Positions 1 through 9,599 of a stretch of DNA of 64,000 nt are shown here, piece after piece. Source of the DNA: Paraburkholderia ginsengiterrae. GTDB lineage: Bacteria; Pseudomonadota; Gammaproteobacteria; Burkholderiales; Burkholderiaceae. Every line of letters starts with the position of its first letter. Position 1 is the first letter of the stretch. Below the pieces are notes generated by a model. It worked only from the letters and a program-made list of their open reading frames with translations. It did no database searches and was not told the DNA's origin. The stretch covers positions 62,001 through 126,000 of the forward strand of contig NZ_LXKA01000022.1 of the NCBI RefSeq assembly GCF_001645125.1. Direction: 5' to 3'. The translations under genes and the position numbers were made by a program.

Positions 1-49
1 GGAATTAGCGCTTCAACACTTGTTCCGGTCCACGCGGATCGCTGCAGAA

Positions 50-1486
50 TCAATACGGCTCGCCGACCCGCACGATCTTCAGCGTATTGGTACCGCCGGC
101 CTGGCCCATCGGCTCGCCGACAGTCAGCACCACCATGTCGCCATGCGATGCATAGCCCTTGCGGACCACGGTTTCCAACGCCTGTTGCAACGCGGTGTCA
201 CGGTCGGTGTTGGTGTCCAGATGCAGCGAGGTCACGTTGCGATACAGCGCCATGGCCCGTTCGCTGCCGACCCGCGGCGTGAGCGCGAAAATCGGCACGT
301 GGGTCGAATGACGCGACATCCACAGCGCGGTCGAGCCCGATTCGGTGAGCGCCACGATCGCCTTCGCGCCGAGGTGGTAGGCCGTGAACAGCGCGCCCAT
401 GGCGATCGACTGGTCGATGCGCGTGAACGTGCGGTCGAGGAAATCCTTGTCCAGCTCCGAATGCTCCGATTTCTCGGCTTCGACGCAGATCGCCGCCATC
501 GTCTCGATGGTCTGCACCGGGTACTTGCCCGCCGCCGATTCCGCCGACAGCATCACCGCGTCCGTGCCGTCGAGCACGGCGTTGGCGACGTCCGACACTT
601 CCGCGCGGGTCGGCACCGGTGCGTGGATCATCGACTCCATCATCTGGGTCGCGGTGATCACGAACTTGTTCGACTCGCGCGCCATGCGGATCATGCGCTT
701 TTGCAGCGCGGGCACTGCGGCATTGCCCACTTCCACGGCCAGGTCGCCACGCGCGACCATGATGCCGTCCGAGGCGTCGAGGATGCCTTGCAGCGCCGGA
801 ATCGCTTCCGCGCGCTCGACCTTTGCGATCATCTTCGGCTTGATGCCGTACGGCGCGCCGGCGATATTCGCCAGCTGGCGCGCCATTTCCATGTCAGTGG
901 CGTTCTTCGGGAACGACACCGCCACGTAATCCACGCCGAGCGACATGGCCGTGCGGATGTCTTCCATGTCCTTCGCGGTCAGCGCGGGCGCCGACAGGCC
1001 GCCGCCCTGGCGGTTGATACCCTTGTTGTTCGACAGCTCGCCGCCGATCTTGACGATCGTGTGGATCTCGCTGCCGATCACGCGTGCCACGTCCAGCACG
1101 ATCAGGCCGTCGTTGAGCAGCAGCACGTCGCCCGGCTTCAGATCGCGCGGCAGGTCCTTGTAGTCGAGGCCGGCGCGGCTTTCGTTGCCAAGCTCGCATT
1201 CGGCGTCGAGAACGAACGGCTCGCCGGCGACCAGCATGATCTTGCCGTTTTCGAATTTACCAACCCGGATCTTCGGGCCTTGCAGGTCCGCCATGATGGC
1301 GACTTCGCGGCCGGCATGACGGGCCGCCTCGCGCACGAATTCGGCGCGCTGGCGGTGGTCGTCGGCGGTGCCGTGCGAAAAGTTCAGCCGCACGACGTCG
1401 GCTCCTGCCTGAATCATTTGCTGCAGAATCTCCGGCGTGCTGGAAGCCGGTCCGATAGTAGCGACAATCTTGGTGGCGCGATGCAT
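50..1486 (-). CDS. pyk: Pyruvate kinase
   Basis: Cytoplasmic glycolytic enzyme that transfers phosphate from phosphoenolpyruvate to ADP, giving pyruvate and ATP. The 478-residue product has the usual length. Visible motifs are NFSHG (35-39), IMADLQGPKIRVG (64-76) and the active-site signature MIAKVERAE with catalytic Lys222 and Glu224, followed by DGIMVARGDL. The start at 1486 is chosen because GAGGAG lies just upstream and because the family begins at this point (MHRATKIVATIG). It lies downstream of pgk on the same strand, so the two lower-glycolysis genes are probably cotranscribed. The reading frame stays open far upstream of this start; see the entry at 1487-1906. Confidence 0.97.
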   Translation of the reverse strand: MHRATKIVATIGPASSTPEILQQMIQAGADVVRLNFSHGTADDHRQRAEFVREAARHAGREVAIMADLQGPKIRVGKFENGKIMLVAGEPFVLDAECELGNESRAGLDYKDLPRDLKPGDVLLLNDGLIVLDVARVIGSEIHTIVKIGGELSNNKGINRQGGGLSAPALTAKDMEDIRTAMSLGVDYVAVSFPKNATDMEMARQLANIAGAPYGIKPKMIAKVERAEAIPALQGILDASDGIMVARGDLAVEVGNAAVPALQKRMIRMARESNKFVITATQMMESMIHAPVPTRAEVSDVANAVLDGTDAVMLSAESAAGKYPVQTIETMAAICVEAEKSEHSELDKDFLDRTFTRIDQSIAMGALFTAYHLGAKAIVALTESGSTALWMSRHSTHVPIFALTPRVGSERAMALYRNVTSLHLDTNTDRDTALQQALETVVRKGYASHGDMVVLTVGEPMGQAGGTNTLKIVRVGEPY

Positions 1487-1906
1487 GAGTCTCCTCGTCT
1501 GGGTGAGATCGCTGGAAAGAGCGCTGCGAGTCGGATGCGGAGGCTGCGCACCGAGGGATGCTGCCGGGGGCTGCGCGCCGGCTGGGGCCAGCGTCGCTTT
1601 ATGGGGTGAGGCGGTGTTCGACACCGGCACGGGGCGTGCCGGCGGTTCGGCGAGCGCGACCTCGTCGTCCGCGAGTTCTGCCTGCGATTGAGCGGCTTGT
1701 CCGGTGGACAATTCCGCTGCTTCGACGGCAGTGGTCAACTCCGCGTGCGCGAGGGGCGAGCCGGATTCTTCAGGTTGCGGCGCTTCTGCTTGATTTACCG
1801 CGGTCGGGTCAGCCGCAGCCGCGGAGCGCGCTGCGCGCTCCCCCGCCTTTGCTGCTTCGGTATTACGCGGCGACTTGGCACCGCGCGCTTTTGCAGACTT
1901 TGTCAT
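1487..1906 (-). other. In-frame open extension upstream of pyruvate kinase
   Basis: The 439-base gap between pgk and pyk is open in the pyk frame without a stop. From an ATG at 1906 it would add 140 residues, MTKSAKARGAKSPRN and onward, rich in Ala, Pro, Glu and Gln and without recognisable domain, ending directly on the pyk start. There is no clear ribosome binding site at 1906, while pyk has a good one at 1486. Either this is a low-complexity N-terminal tail on a longer isoform, or it is chance openness of GC-rich DNA. Confidence 0.3.
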
Positions 1907-1925
1907 GGGGGAGCGCGCCGTCACG

Positions 1926-3119
1926 TTAAGCCCGCGATTCCAGAACTTCGACGGCCGGCAGCTTCTTGCCCTCGAGGAACTCGAGGAAGGCGCCGCCGCC
2001 TGTCGAGATGTAGCTAACCTTGTCGTGGATGCCGTACTTGGCGATGGCCGCGAGCGTATCGCCGCCGCCCGCAATCGAGAACGCCGACGACTTGGCGATC
2101 GCGTCAGCGAGCGTCTTCGTGCCGTTGCCGAACTGGTCGAATTCGAACACGCCGACCGGGCCGTTCCAGACGATCGTGCCGGCCTTCTCCAGTTGCGCGG
2201 CGAGCACGCGGGCCGTTTCCGGTCCGATGTCGAGGATCATGTCGTCGTCTTGAACGTCGGCGACGGCCTTGATTTCGGCCTTGGCAGTGGGTGAAAACTC
2301 TTTGGCGGTGACCACGTCGGTCGGGATCGGCACCGAGGCGCCGCGCGCTTTCGCGGCTTCGATAATGGCTTTGGCCTCTTCCACCAGATCGGCTTCGGCG
2401 AGCGACTTGCCGATCTTCAGGCCGGCGGCCAGCATGAACGTGTTGGCGATGCCGCCGCCCACGATCAGTTGATCGACCTTGTCGGCGAGCGACTTCAGAA
2501 TGGTCAGCTTGGTCGACACCTTCGAACCGGCGACGATCGCCACCAGCGGACGCTTCGGCGCGCCCAGTGCCTTGCCGAGCGCTTCGAGCTCAGCGGCCAG
2601 CAGCGGGCCGGCGCACGCGACGGGAGCGTATTTGGCGATGCCGTGCGTGGTGGCTTCGGCGCGGTGCGCGGTGCCGAATGCGTCGTTCACGTAGACGTCG
2701 CAGAGCTTCGCCATTTTTTGCGCGAGCTCGTCGGAATCTTTCTTTTCGCCCTTGTTGACGCGGCAGTTTTCCAGCAGCACAACCGACCCCGGCGCAACCG
2801 TCACGCCGTTTTCGACCCAGTTCGCCACCAGCGGCACGTCACGGCCAAGCAGTTCGGCCAGACGCTTGGCGACCGGCGCGAGCGAATCTTCCGGCTTGAA
2901 CTCGCCTTCGGTCGGACGGCCCAGGTGCGACGTGACCATCACGGCGGCGCCTGCGTCGAGCGCTGCCTTGACGGCCGGCACGGAGGCGCGGATACGGGTG
3001 TCTTCGGTGATGTTGCCTTGATCGTCCTGCGGCACGTTCAGATCGGCGCGGATGAACACGCGTTTGCCGGATAGCTTGCCTTCGGCGATCAGATCGGAGA
3101 GACGCAATACCTTGTTCAT
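1926..3119 (-). CDS. pgk: Phosphoglycerate kinase
   Basis: Cytoplasmic glycolytic and gluconeogenic enzyme that interconverts 1,3-bisphosphoglycerate plus ADP with 3-phosphoglycerate plus ATP. The 397 residues match the family length. The substrate-binding RADLNVP (24-30) and SHLGRP (about 63-68) motifs are intact, as are the nucleotide-site segments [12 protein letters not shown] and the C-terminal GGGDT. It starts at an ATG giving [10 protein letters not shown], typical of beta-proteobacterial Pgk. It is followed 439 bases later by pyk on the same strand, so the pair forms a lower-glycolysis cluster. Confidence 0.97.
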   Translation of the reverse strand: MNKVLRLSDLIAEGKLSGKRVFIRADLNVPQDDQGNITEDTRIRASVPAVKAALDAGAAVMVTSHLGRPTEGEFKPEDSLAPVAKRLAELLGRDVPLVANWVENGVTVAPGSVVLLENCRVNKGEKKDSDELAQKMAKLCDVYVNDAFGTAHRAEATTHGIAKYAPVACAGPLLAAELEALGKALGAPKRPLVAIVAGSKVSTKLTILKSLADKVDQLIVGGGIANTFMLAAGLKIGKSLAEADLVEEAKAIIEAAKARGASVPIPTDVVTAKEFSPTAKAEIKAVADVQDDDMILDIGPETARVLAAQLEKAGTIVWNGPVGVFEFDQFGNGTKTLADAIAKSSAFSIAGGGDTLAAIAKYGIHDKVSYISTGGGAFLEFLEGKKLPAVEVLESRA

Positions 3120-3397
3120 GGGCGTGTATGTGCGAGTTGATGAGAAGGCGGTGACGGACGGCGCACGCGGCCTTCAGCGCAGTGAACTCCAGCGCCTGGG
3201 CACAGCAACGGCTCCGCTGAATCGGGCTCGGGCGCCGGCGGCGAGGCCGCGGCTCGCGCGCCTTGCGGCGGCGCGGTTATCCCGGAAACAACCATTTTAA
3301 CTGATCCACACTGCCTTCTGACCCGCGGCCGGGCGAATGTCCCGTATTTGAAGGATGCGCCGCGCATGTCGCAGCGCAACAATTCTTGCTCTTCCAC

Positions 3398-3721
3398 TCA
3401 TATGAAGAGGCGCAACAGCGTGAACACGAGCATTCCGACGACAATCGTACCCAGCATGGTGCGCCGCCACAAAAACCACGCCAGACCGGACAGCGATGCG
3501 TAAAACTCGTGGTTCGACAGCGCGAACGAGAGACCGGCCGGCGTCGCCAGCACATCGGGCAGGACCACGGCGGCAAGCGCCGCGGCCGGCGCGTAGCGCA
3601 ACATCCGCTGCACGCGCTCCGGCAAAACCGTGCGCTCGCCGCCGATTAGAAACATGGCGCGTGTCACGGCGGTGACGAAGGTCATACCGATAATGGCGAT
3701 CCAGATCTGCGTGGCGGTCAT
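3398..3721 (-). CDS. azlD: AzlD family branched-chain amino-acid transport subunit
   Basis: Small 107-residue hydrophobic protein of the AzlD family, with about four membrane segments. AzlD pairs with AzlC to export branched-chain or related amino acids. The start (MTATQIWIAIIGM) is fixed by a 4-base ATGA overlap with the stop of azlC just upstream, which points to translational coupling and a 1:1 complex in the inner membrane. The substrate cannot be read from the sequence. The nearby branched-chain aminotransferase gene ilvE, divergent about 300 bases beyond azlC, fits a role in branched-chain amino-acid balance. Confidence 0.9.
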   Translation of the reverse strand: MTATQIWIAIIGMTFVTAVTRAMFLIGGERTVLPERVQRMLRYAPAAALAAVVLPDVLATPAGLSFALSNHEFYASLSGLAWFLWRRTMLGTIVVGMLVFTLLRLFI

Positions 3722-4464
3722 TGGGAATCTCCGGCGCTGTTGCGGATGCGGCGCAAGTCGGCGCGCTCGACCATCAGGTCGGCGGCACTGCCGGCGATGA
3801 TCGCCGCGATCACCGCGAGCGGCAACGCGAGCCGGTAGGGCAGGTCGAACGCGAGCAGCGACACCAGGCCGGCAATGCTGCACGCGACCAGGGTGGACCG
3901 CGTCGCGATCGCCGATACCATGATGGGCAGCAGCGCCAGCGTGCCCGCCAGCGCGAGGCCCCAGTTATCCGGAATCAGGCTCGCCAGCAGAATGCCGGCA
4001 ATCGACGACACCTGCCACGACAGCCAGCTGCACACCGCCATGCCCCAGAAGTACGCCTCCTTGCCCGGCACATAACCCGTGCGGAAGCTCTTCTTCTGGA
4101 ACAGCAGATAGATCACGTCGCCATTGAAATAGCCGAGCACGATGCGCCGCCACATCGGCAGATAGGAAAAGTGCGGCGCGAGGCCGGCGCTGAAGATCAC
4201 GAAACGCGTATTGACCATCGCGGCCGTCAGGAGCACGGTCCAGATCGGCAGCTTGGCGGCGAGCAGCGGCAGCACCGCCAACTGGGACGAGCCGGCATAG
4301 CACAGCAGCGACATGGCAAGCGCCTGCGGCACCGTCAGCACGGATTTGCTCATGGCAATGCCCGTCACGAGCCCCCAGGAGAAAATCGCCATCAGCGTGG
4401 GCGAATAGTCGCGCGCGCCATCACGGAAGGCACGGCGATCGGTATCGGACAGACGAGCGAGCAT
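3718..4464 (-). CDS. azlC: AzlC family branched-chain amino-acid exporter
   Basis: Inner-membrane permease subunit of the AzlCD (LIV-E) exporter family. It has multiple membrane segments and typical AzlC stretches such as SWGLVTGIAMSKS and LLCYAGSSQLAVLPLL near the N-terminus. The stop overlaps the azlD start by ATGA. The start is uncertain: ATG 4464 (MLARLSDTD) gives 248 residues, the normal family length, and is preferred; an in-frame ATG at 4551 would add 29 residues. Neither has a strong ribosome binding site. The gene is divergent from ilvE. Confidence 0.9.
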   Translation of the reverse strand: MLARLSDTDRRAFRDGARDYSPTLMAIFSWGLVTGIAMSKSVLTVPQALAMSLLCYAGSSQLAVLPLLAAKLPIWTVLLTAAMVNTRFVIFSAGLAPHFSYLPMWRRIVLGYFNGDVIYLLFQKKSFRTGYVPGKEAYFWGMAVCSWLSWQVSSIAGILLASLIPDNWGLALAGTLALLPIMVSAIATRSTLVACSIAGLVSLLAFDLPYRLALPLAVIAAIIAGSAADLMVERADLRRIRNSAGDSQ

Positions 4465-4757
4465 GAGGCTGAACAGGACGAACGGCACCTGAAGAGGGAC
4501 GCCGCTACGATGGGAAGTCGGCGCCAGGTCGTCAAGCACCCGCTGGCGCATCCGGATTTGAATTATGCGAGTGCTGGATTATAGCGTCCGGAATACGGCC
4601 AAACGCCCGTTCCAGGTGCAAAAGACGCTAAAATGACGGCCTTCGCACCACCTCGCAAGAAAATACCGGGCCGTTCCAGGTTTTCTTGTCCCCTCGGGGG
4701 CCTGACGCGAAGCGACAGGTTTGGGGGCATTCACAAACGCACCTGCTGGAGAATCGT

Positions 4758-5681
4758 ATGTCAATGGCCGACCGCGACGGCAAGATCTGGATGGATGGCA
4801 AGCTCATCGAGTGGCGCGATGCCAAGATCCACGTGCTTACCCACACGCTGCACTACGGCATGGGCGTATTTGAAGGCGTGCGCGCCTACAAGACGGCAGA
4901 CGGCGGCACCGCGATTTTCCGCTTGCAGGAACACACCAAGCGTCTGTTGAACTCGGCCAAGATCTTCCAGATGAATGTGCCGTTCGACCACGAAACGCTG
5001 GCCGCGGCGCAATGCGAAGTGGTGCGCCAGAACAAGCTCGAATCCTGCTACCTGCGCCCGATCATCTGGGTCGGCTCGGAAAAGCTCGGTGTGTCGGCCA
5101 AGGGCAACACCATCCACGTGGCGATCGCCGCCTGGCCGTGGGGCGCCTACCTGGGTGAAGACGGCCTCGCCAAGGGCATTCGTGTGAAGACCTCGTCGTT
5201 CACGCGCCATCACGTGAACGTCTCGATGGTTCGCGCCAAGGCGTCGGGCTGGTACGTGAACTCGATCCTCGCCAACCAGGAAGCCATCGCCGACGGTTAC
5301 GACGAAGCACTGCTGCTCGACGTTGACGGCTACGTGTCGGAAGGCTCGGGCGAGAACTTCTTCCTCGTGAACAACGGCAAGCTGTACACGCCTGATCTGT
5401 CGTCATGCCTCGACGGCATCACGCGCGACACGGTCATCACGCTCGCGCGCGACGCGGGCATCCAGGTGATCGAAAAGCGCATTACGCGCGACGAGGTCTA
5501 TACCTGCGACGAAGCGTTCTTCACCGGCACCGCCGCCGAAGTCACGCCGATCCGCGAACTCGACAACCGCACGATCGGCTCCGGCGCACGCGGCCCGATC
5601 ACCGAGAAGCTGCAAGCCGCGTTCTTCGACGTCGTGAACGGCAAGAGCGAGAAGTACGCGCACTGGCTGACCAGAATCTGA
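4758..5681 (+). CDS. ilvE: Branched-chain amino-acid aminotransferase
   Basis: PLP-dependent class IV aminotransferase of 307 residues that makes valine, leucine and isoleucine from their 2-oxo acids using glutamate. Family features are the N-terminal HTLHYGMGVFEGVRAY segment, the PLP-lysine region around SGWYVNSILANQEA, and the class IV signature DGYVSEGSGENFF. The start MSMADRDGKIW is preceded by CTGGAGAA. A possible -10 (TAAAAT) lies near 4628-4633. It is the first of a plus-strand run of genes and is divergent from the AzlCD exporter. Confidence 0.96.
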   Translation: MSMADRDGKIWMDGKLIEWRDAKIHVLTHTLHYGMGVFEGVRAYKTADGGTAIFRLQEHTKRLLNSAKIFQMNVPFDHETLAAAQCEVVRQNKLESCYLRPIIWVGSEKLGVSAKGNTIHVAIAAWPWGAYLGEDGLAKGIRVKTSSFTRHHVNVSMVRAKASGWYVNSILANQEAIADGYDEALLLDVDGYVSEGSGENFFLVNNGKLYTPDLSSCLDGITRDTVITLARDAGIQVIEKRITRDEVYTCDEAFFTGTAAEVTPIRELDNRTIGSGARGPITEKLQAAFFDVVNGKSEKYAHWLTRI

Positions 5682-5747
5682 TTGATGCGCGTTGCGCCGG
5701 CATTGACCGGCGCGGCGCCCGTACCCTGCATACAACGAGAAAGCCCC

Positions 5748-5942
5748 ATGAGCGAAATCAAGGAAATGCCGCTGGTCGAACTGTCGGCCAAAGACCTGCC
5801 GGCGTACTGCCCGAACCCGGCCATGCCGCGCTGGAGCGCGCATCCGCGCGTCTTTATCGACGTCACGCATGGCGAAGCGCGCTGCCCCTACTGCAGCACG
5901 CGCTACAAGCTGCGCGACGGCGAAGTGGTCAAAGGTCATTGA
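5748..5942 (+). CDS. Small CHCC-type zinc-finger protein
   Basis: A 64-residue protein with a Cys (CPNP), a His (SAHPRVF) and a CPYC pair, spaced as in the zf-CHCC family. That family is related to the C-terminal zinc-binding domain of the mitochondrial complex I subunit NDUFS6. The likely role is zinc binding; the cellular function in bacteria is not established. It lies 66 bases downstream of ilvE and 176 upstream of waaF, all on the plus strand. The start is the ATG at 5748 (MSEIKEMPLVEL). Confidence 0.9.
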   Translation: MSEIKEMPLVELSAKDLPAYCPNPAMPRWSAHPRVFIDVTHGEARCPYCSTRYKLRDGEVVKGH

Positions 5943-6118
5943 GCCCGGCCACGGACACTGGCCCCCACGCAAGCACGCCATAGCAGGGCCGCTGCCGCGG
6001 CGGGTCCGGCCATGCCGGACTCGCGCCACGCGGCTCGCGGCCTTTCCCTTTTGAATCATCCGAACGCCACGCGCATGGCGCGCGCGGCGCTTCGTTTCGA
6101 CACCGGACACTCACTCTG

Positions 6119-7144
6119 ATGCGTCGCGCGTTGGTTATCGCACCGAACTGGATCGGTGACGCATTGATGGCGCAGCCGCTGTTTGCGCGCCTCGTGAAAT
6201 TGCATCCGCGCATCGTCATCGACGCGGTCGCGCCCTCGTGGGTCGCGCCCGTGCTCGAACGCATGCCGGAAATCCGCGACGTCTACGCCACCGACCTTGC
6301 ACACGGCAAGCTGCAAATGCTGCGCCGCTGGCAACTGGCGAGCGATTTGCGCGACGTCGGCTACGACGCGGCTTACGTGCTGCCGAACTCGCTCAAATCG
6401 GCGCTGATTCCGTGGATGGCGGGCATCGGGCTGCGCATCGGCTATACCGGCGAAAGCCGCTACGGTCTGCTGAACGTGCGTCACGCGAATCCGCGCAAGG
6501 ACGAGCGGCCGCCCATGGTCGGCCAATACGCCGCCCTCGCCTACGCGCCCGGCGCCAAAGTCCCCGACGACCTGCCTATGCCGCGCCTCGACGCGGACCT
6601 GAACGAAGCGTCGCGTGTTTCGGCGCGTTTCAATCTGGACACGCGCGTGCCGCTGCTGGTGTTCTGTCCGGGCGCCGAGTACGGCCCCGCCAAGCGCTGG
6701 CCGCCCGAGCACTTCGCGTCGCTCGCGCAGATGGTCGGTCAATCGTTTCCGTATACGCAGATCGTCGCGCTCGGTTCACCGAAAGACGCGCCGCTTGCCC
6801 AGGCGATTGCCGAGAAAGCGCCGAACGTGCGCAACCTGTGCGGCCAAACCGCGCTGGGCGAGGCTTGCGCGCTGATCTCGCGCGCCAACGTGGTCGTCAC
6901 CAACGATTCCGGGCTAATGCACGTGGCCGCCGCGCTGCGCCGTCCGCTGGTGGCGGTGTACGGTTCGACCGATCCACGCCACACGCCGCCCTTGTCCGAG
7001 CTTGCGAAGGTACAATGGCTCCATCTCGAATGCAGCCCCTGTTTTGAGCGCGAGTGTCCGCTCGGTCATCTGAACTGCCTGAAACAGCTGAGCGCCGAGC
7101 AGGTCTTCGGCGATTTGCGCGGCATGTTGCTCGCGCAACGCTGA
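6119..7144 (+). CDS. waaF: ADP-heptose:LPS heptosyltransferase II
   Basis: Glycosyltransferase family 9 enzyme that adds the second L-glycero-D-manno-heptose to the inner core of lipopolysaccharide on the cytoplasmic face of the inner membrane. The 341 residues begin with the diagnostic ALVIAPNWIGDALMAQPLF. The C-terminal half has FCPGAEYGPAKRWP and the donor-binding segment VTNDSGLMHVAAAL, then GSTDPRHTPP. Four cysteines cluster near the C-terminus (CSPCFERECPLGHLNC), as in other heptosyltransferase II proteins. No other LPS-core gene is adjacent. Confidence 0.96.
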   Translation: MRRALVIAPNWIGDALMAQPLFARLVKLHPRIVIDAVAPSWVAPVLERMPEIRDVYATDLAHGKLQMLRRWQLASDLRDVGYDAAYVLPNSLKSALIPWMAGIGLRIGYTGESRYGLLNVRHANPRKDERPPMVGQYAALAYAPGAKVPDDLPMPRLDADLNEASRVSARFNLDTRVPLLVFCPGAEYGPAKRWPPEHFASLAQMVGQSFPYTQIVALGSPKDAPLAQAIAEKAPNVRNLCGQTALGEACALISRANVVVTNDSGLMHVAAALRRPLVAVYGSTDPRHTPPLSELAKVQWLHLECSPCFERECPLGHLNCLKQLSAEQVFGDLRGMLLAQR

Positions 7145-7309
7145 ACCGATTGACACTTGCACGCAACACCGCACGCCCCTGAGCGCGTCGCGTCATGTTC
7201 GCGCCTTGCGGCGCGGGCATTCTGGCGCTCGGGTGCACGGTCCCGTTCCGGGCCGTCCCGCTGACCGCTGTCCCGCAACCGCGCGCCGCGCACTAGAGAC
7301 TGACGAGCC

Positions 7310-7756
7310 ATGCCACGTTTTGCCCATATCTTCGAAGCCGCCGCCGATACCCTGAACGCCTATTACCAGGCCGTCGCCGAGGTCAATATCGACAGTTTGA
7401 TGGGCCTGTGGATCGATGAGGAGTTCGTGAGTTGCATCTGCGCCGACGGCTCGCACCTGCACGGCCTCGACAGCATTCGCGCCGGCCTGCAGATCCAGCT
7501 CGAAACCGCGCGCGTGTCGATCGAGCCGCTCGATATCCGCGTCTACGACAGCCTCGGCACGGTCGTCTACGCGATTGCCGAAGCGCATCGTCCGGCCGAT
7601 CCGAAAGCCACGCCCACCATGGTGTTCACCACTTACGTGATGGTTCACGAGCGCGGCGAATGGCGCATCGCGCATATTCACGCGAGCCCGATGCCCAACG
7701 AGGCCGCCAGCCAGTTCGCCACGAAAATGCGCCATGGCCAGGGGTCGCTGCACTGA
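7310..7756 (+). CDS. NTF2-like (SnoaL-type) protein
   Basis: A 148-residue protein predicted to take the NTF2/SnoaL fold: an N-terminal helical region with YYQAVAEVNIDSLMGLWIDEE, then strands ending in MVFTTYVMVHERGEWRIAHIHASPMP. Proteins of this type are small enzymes or ligand-binding pockets, and the ligand cannot be told here. It starts at ATG 7310, 165 bases after waaF, and is followed by a YheT-type hydrolase on the same strand. No signal peptide is seen. Confidence 0.85.
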   Translation: MPRFAHIFEAAADTLNAYYQAVAEVNIDSLMGLWIDEEFVSCICADGSHLHGLDSIRAGLQIQLETARVSIEPLDIRVYDSLGTVVYAIAEAHRPADPKATPTMVFTTYVMVHERGEWRIAHIHASPMPNEAASQFATKMRHGQGSLH

Positions 7757-7807
7757 CGCGCGGTGCGCCTGGCACCACGCGTTCTACTTTTTTGCTTTGA
7801 TTCGCGC

Positions 7808-8962
7808 ATGAGTACGCCCCGCAGCAGTTCTCCCGTCCCAAATGAAGTGCCTCGCCCTGAAAGAAGCCCGCTCGGGGGACTGGGAGAGCATGGGACGACG
7901 CGCGATCTTTCCGCTGCCGGCGGCACGCCACGCACCGCGGCCACCATCGAACTGCTGTACCGCGCGCCTTTCTGGCTGCCGAACCGGCACGTCCAGACCA
8001 TCGTCCCGGCATTGTTCGCGCGCCGACCGGCGGTGTCGTTTCGCCGTGAGCGCTGGGACACGCCGGACGGCGACTTCATCGACCTCGACTGGGTGCAGCA
8101 CGACGGCCACGCCGCCTCCGCGTCCGCACCTGGCGCCCCGTCTGGCGCTCCCGCCGACAATGCCCCGCTTTTCGTGCTGTTTCACGGTCTCGAAGGCAGC
8201 TCGGCGTCGCACTATGCCATGTCGTTGATGGCGGCCGCGCGCGAGTGCGGCTGGCACGGCGTGGTGCCGCACTTTCGCAGCTGCAGCGGACCGTTGAACC
8301 GGCTGCCGCGCTTTTATCACCTCGCCGACAGCAACGAAGTCGACTGGATCCTGCGCCGCTTGCGCGCCGCGCATCGCGGGCCCATCGTCGCGGCCGGCGT
8401 GTCGCTCGGCGGCAATGTGCTGCTGCGCTGGCTGGGCGAGCGGCGCGAGGATGCCACCTCGGTCGTGTCGGCGGCCGCGGCGATTTCCACACCTATCGAC
8501 GTGCACGCAGGCGGCCGCGCGTTGGCGCAAGGATTTGGCCTCGTCTACACGCGCAGCTTCCTGAAGACGCTCAAGCAGAAGGCCGAACAGAAGCTCATCC
8601 AGTTTCCTGGCTTGTTCGACCGCGACGCGATGCTGGCAACTCGAACCATGGGCCAGTTCGACAACGTGGTGACGGCGCCGCTGCACGGCTTTCGCGACAC
8701 CAACGACTACTGGAGCAGCGCGACCACGCGCCCGCTTCTGCCGCACATTCAGGTGCCGACGCTGGTGCTGAACGCGCGCAACGATCCGTTCCTGCCGGCC
8801 GAGGCGTTGCCGTCGCGGCATGATGTTTCGGCGGCGGTGGAACTCGACCAACCCGAACACGGCGGCCATGCCGGTTTTATGACCGGACCATTTCCGGGGC
8901 GCATCGACTGGTTGTCGCAGCGCGTGTTCGGCTATCTGGAGCGGCACCTCGATCATGGATGA
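7808..8962 (+). CDS. YheT-family alpha/beta hydrolase
   Basis: Alpha/beta hydrolase of the YheT (AB-hydrolase 4) group. Recognisable segments are FWLPNRHVQTIVP near the start, the oxyanion region VLFHGLEGSSASHYA, the HFRSCSG motif typical of this subgroup, and the nucleophile elbow GVSLGGNVLLRW with Ser as the likely nucleophile. The catalytic acid and His are probably in NARNDPFLP and HGGHAGF. The substrate is unknown. ATG 7808 gives 384 residues; a GTG at 7763 is an alternative. The stop overlaps the next gene by 8 bases. Confidence 0.9.
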   Translation: MSTPRSSSPVPNEVPRPERSPLGGLGEHGTTRDLSAAGGTPRTAATIELLYRAPFWLPNRHVQTIVPALFARRPAVSFRRERWDTPDGDFIDLDWVQHDGHAASASAPGAPSGAPADNAPLFVLFHGLEGSSASHYAMSLMAAARECGWHGVVPHFRSCSGPLNRLPRFYHLADSNEVDWILRRLRAAHRGPIVAAGVSLGGNVLLRWLGERREDATSVVSAAAAISTPIDVHAGGRALAQGFGLVYTRSFLKTLKQKAEQKLIQFPGLFDRDAMLATRTMGQFDNVVTAPLHGFRDTNDYWSSATTRPLLPHIQVPTLVLNARNDPFLPAEALPSRHDVSAAVELDQPEHGGHAGFMTGPFPGRIDWLSQRVFGYLERHLDHG

Positions 8963-9530
8963 CATCGTCAAGCAGGCTCTCGCCAAGTGGCCGAACGTAC
9001 CGAGCTGCACCGGATGGCTGATGCTGGACCGCCGCGGCAACTGGCGCATGCGGGATGAAGCCGCGCAGGCAAGCGGCTTGCCGGGCACGCCGATCCGGCA
9101 TGAAGCCCTGCTGGGGTTCATCAACCGGAACTACGGCGCGGACGAACGTGGCCAGTGGTTTTTCCAGAACGGCCCGCAGCGCGTGTATGTCGAACTGGGC
9201 TATACGCCGTGGGTCGTGCGTTTGTCGACGGATGCCGCCGGCGCCCTCACCTTGCTGGATCAGGGCGGCGTCGCTTTCGAGCCGGCGGCCGTGCTGGTCG
9301 ACGAAGAAGGCGGGATTCTGTTCGCCGATGGCTCGACGCCGCCCCGCGTCGCGGTGCTGCACGATCACGATCTGGAAGTGTTCTCCGACCACGCCACGCT
9401 GGCGGACGATTCGATGAGCGGCGAGTTTCGCTGGAACGCTCAGACCGTGTTGCCGCTGCAGGCGGTGCGGCGAGGCGACGTGCCGGCACGGTTTGGGTTT
9501 GTGGCAAGTCCAGCGGCGGCGCTCGCCTGA
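8955..9530 (+). CDS. Conserved protein of unknown function, coupled to YheT hydrolase
   Basis: A 191-residue soluble protein without signal peptide or membrane segment. I do not recognise a named domain with confidence. It starts MDDIVKQALAKWPNVPSCTGWLMLDRRGNW and contains a repeated strand-rich section with FFQNGPQRVYVELGYTPW and VLVDEEGGILFADG. Its ATG lies inside the end of the YheT-type gene (8-base overlap), so it is translationally coupled and probably works with that hydrolase. Confidence 0.85.
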   Translation: MDDIVKQALAKWPNVPSCTGWLMLDRRGNWRMRDEAAQASGLPGTPIRHEALLGFINRNYGADERGQWFFQNGPQRVYVELGYTPWVVRLSTDAAGALTLLDQGGVAFEPAAVLVDEEGGILFADGSTPPRVAVLHDHDLEVFSDHATLADDSMSGEFRWNAQTVLPLQAVRRGDVPARFGFVASPAAALA

Positions 9531-9599
9531 GTTCCTGCCCGCGCAGCGCGCTTTCACTGGGCCCGGATCGGGCTCGCGACGAGACAGTAGGCCCGGCGC

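Noticed and set aside
20-1609. A 529-codon plus-strand frame opposite pyruvate kinase
   Set aside because: It is Arg/His-rich without known domain; pyk on the other strand is certain.
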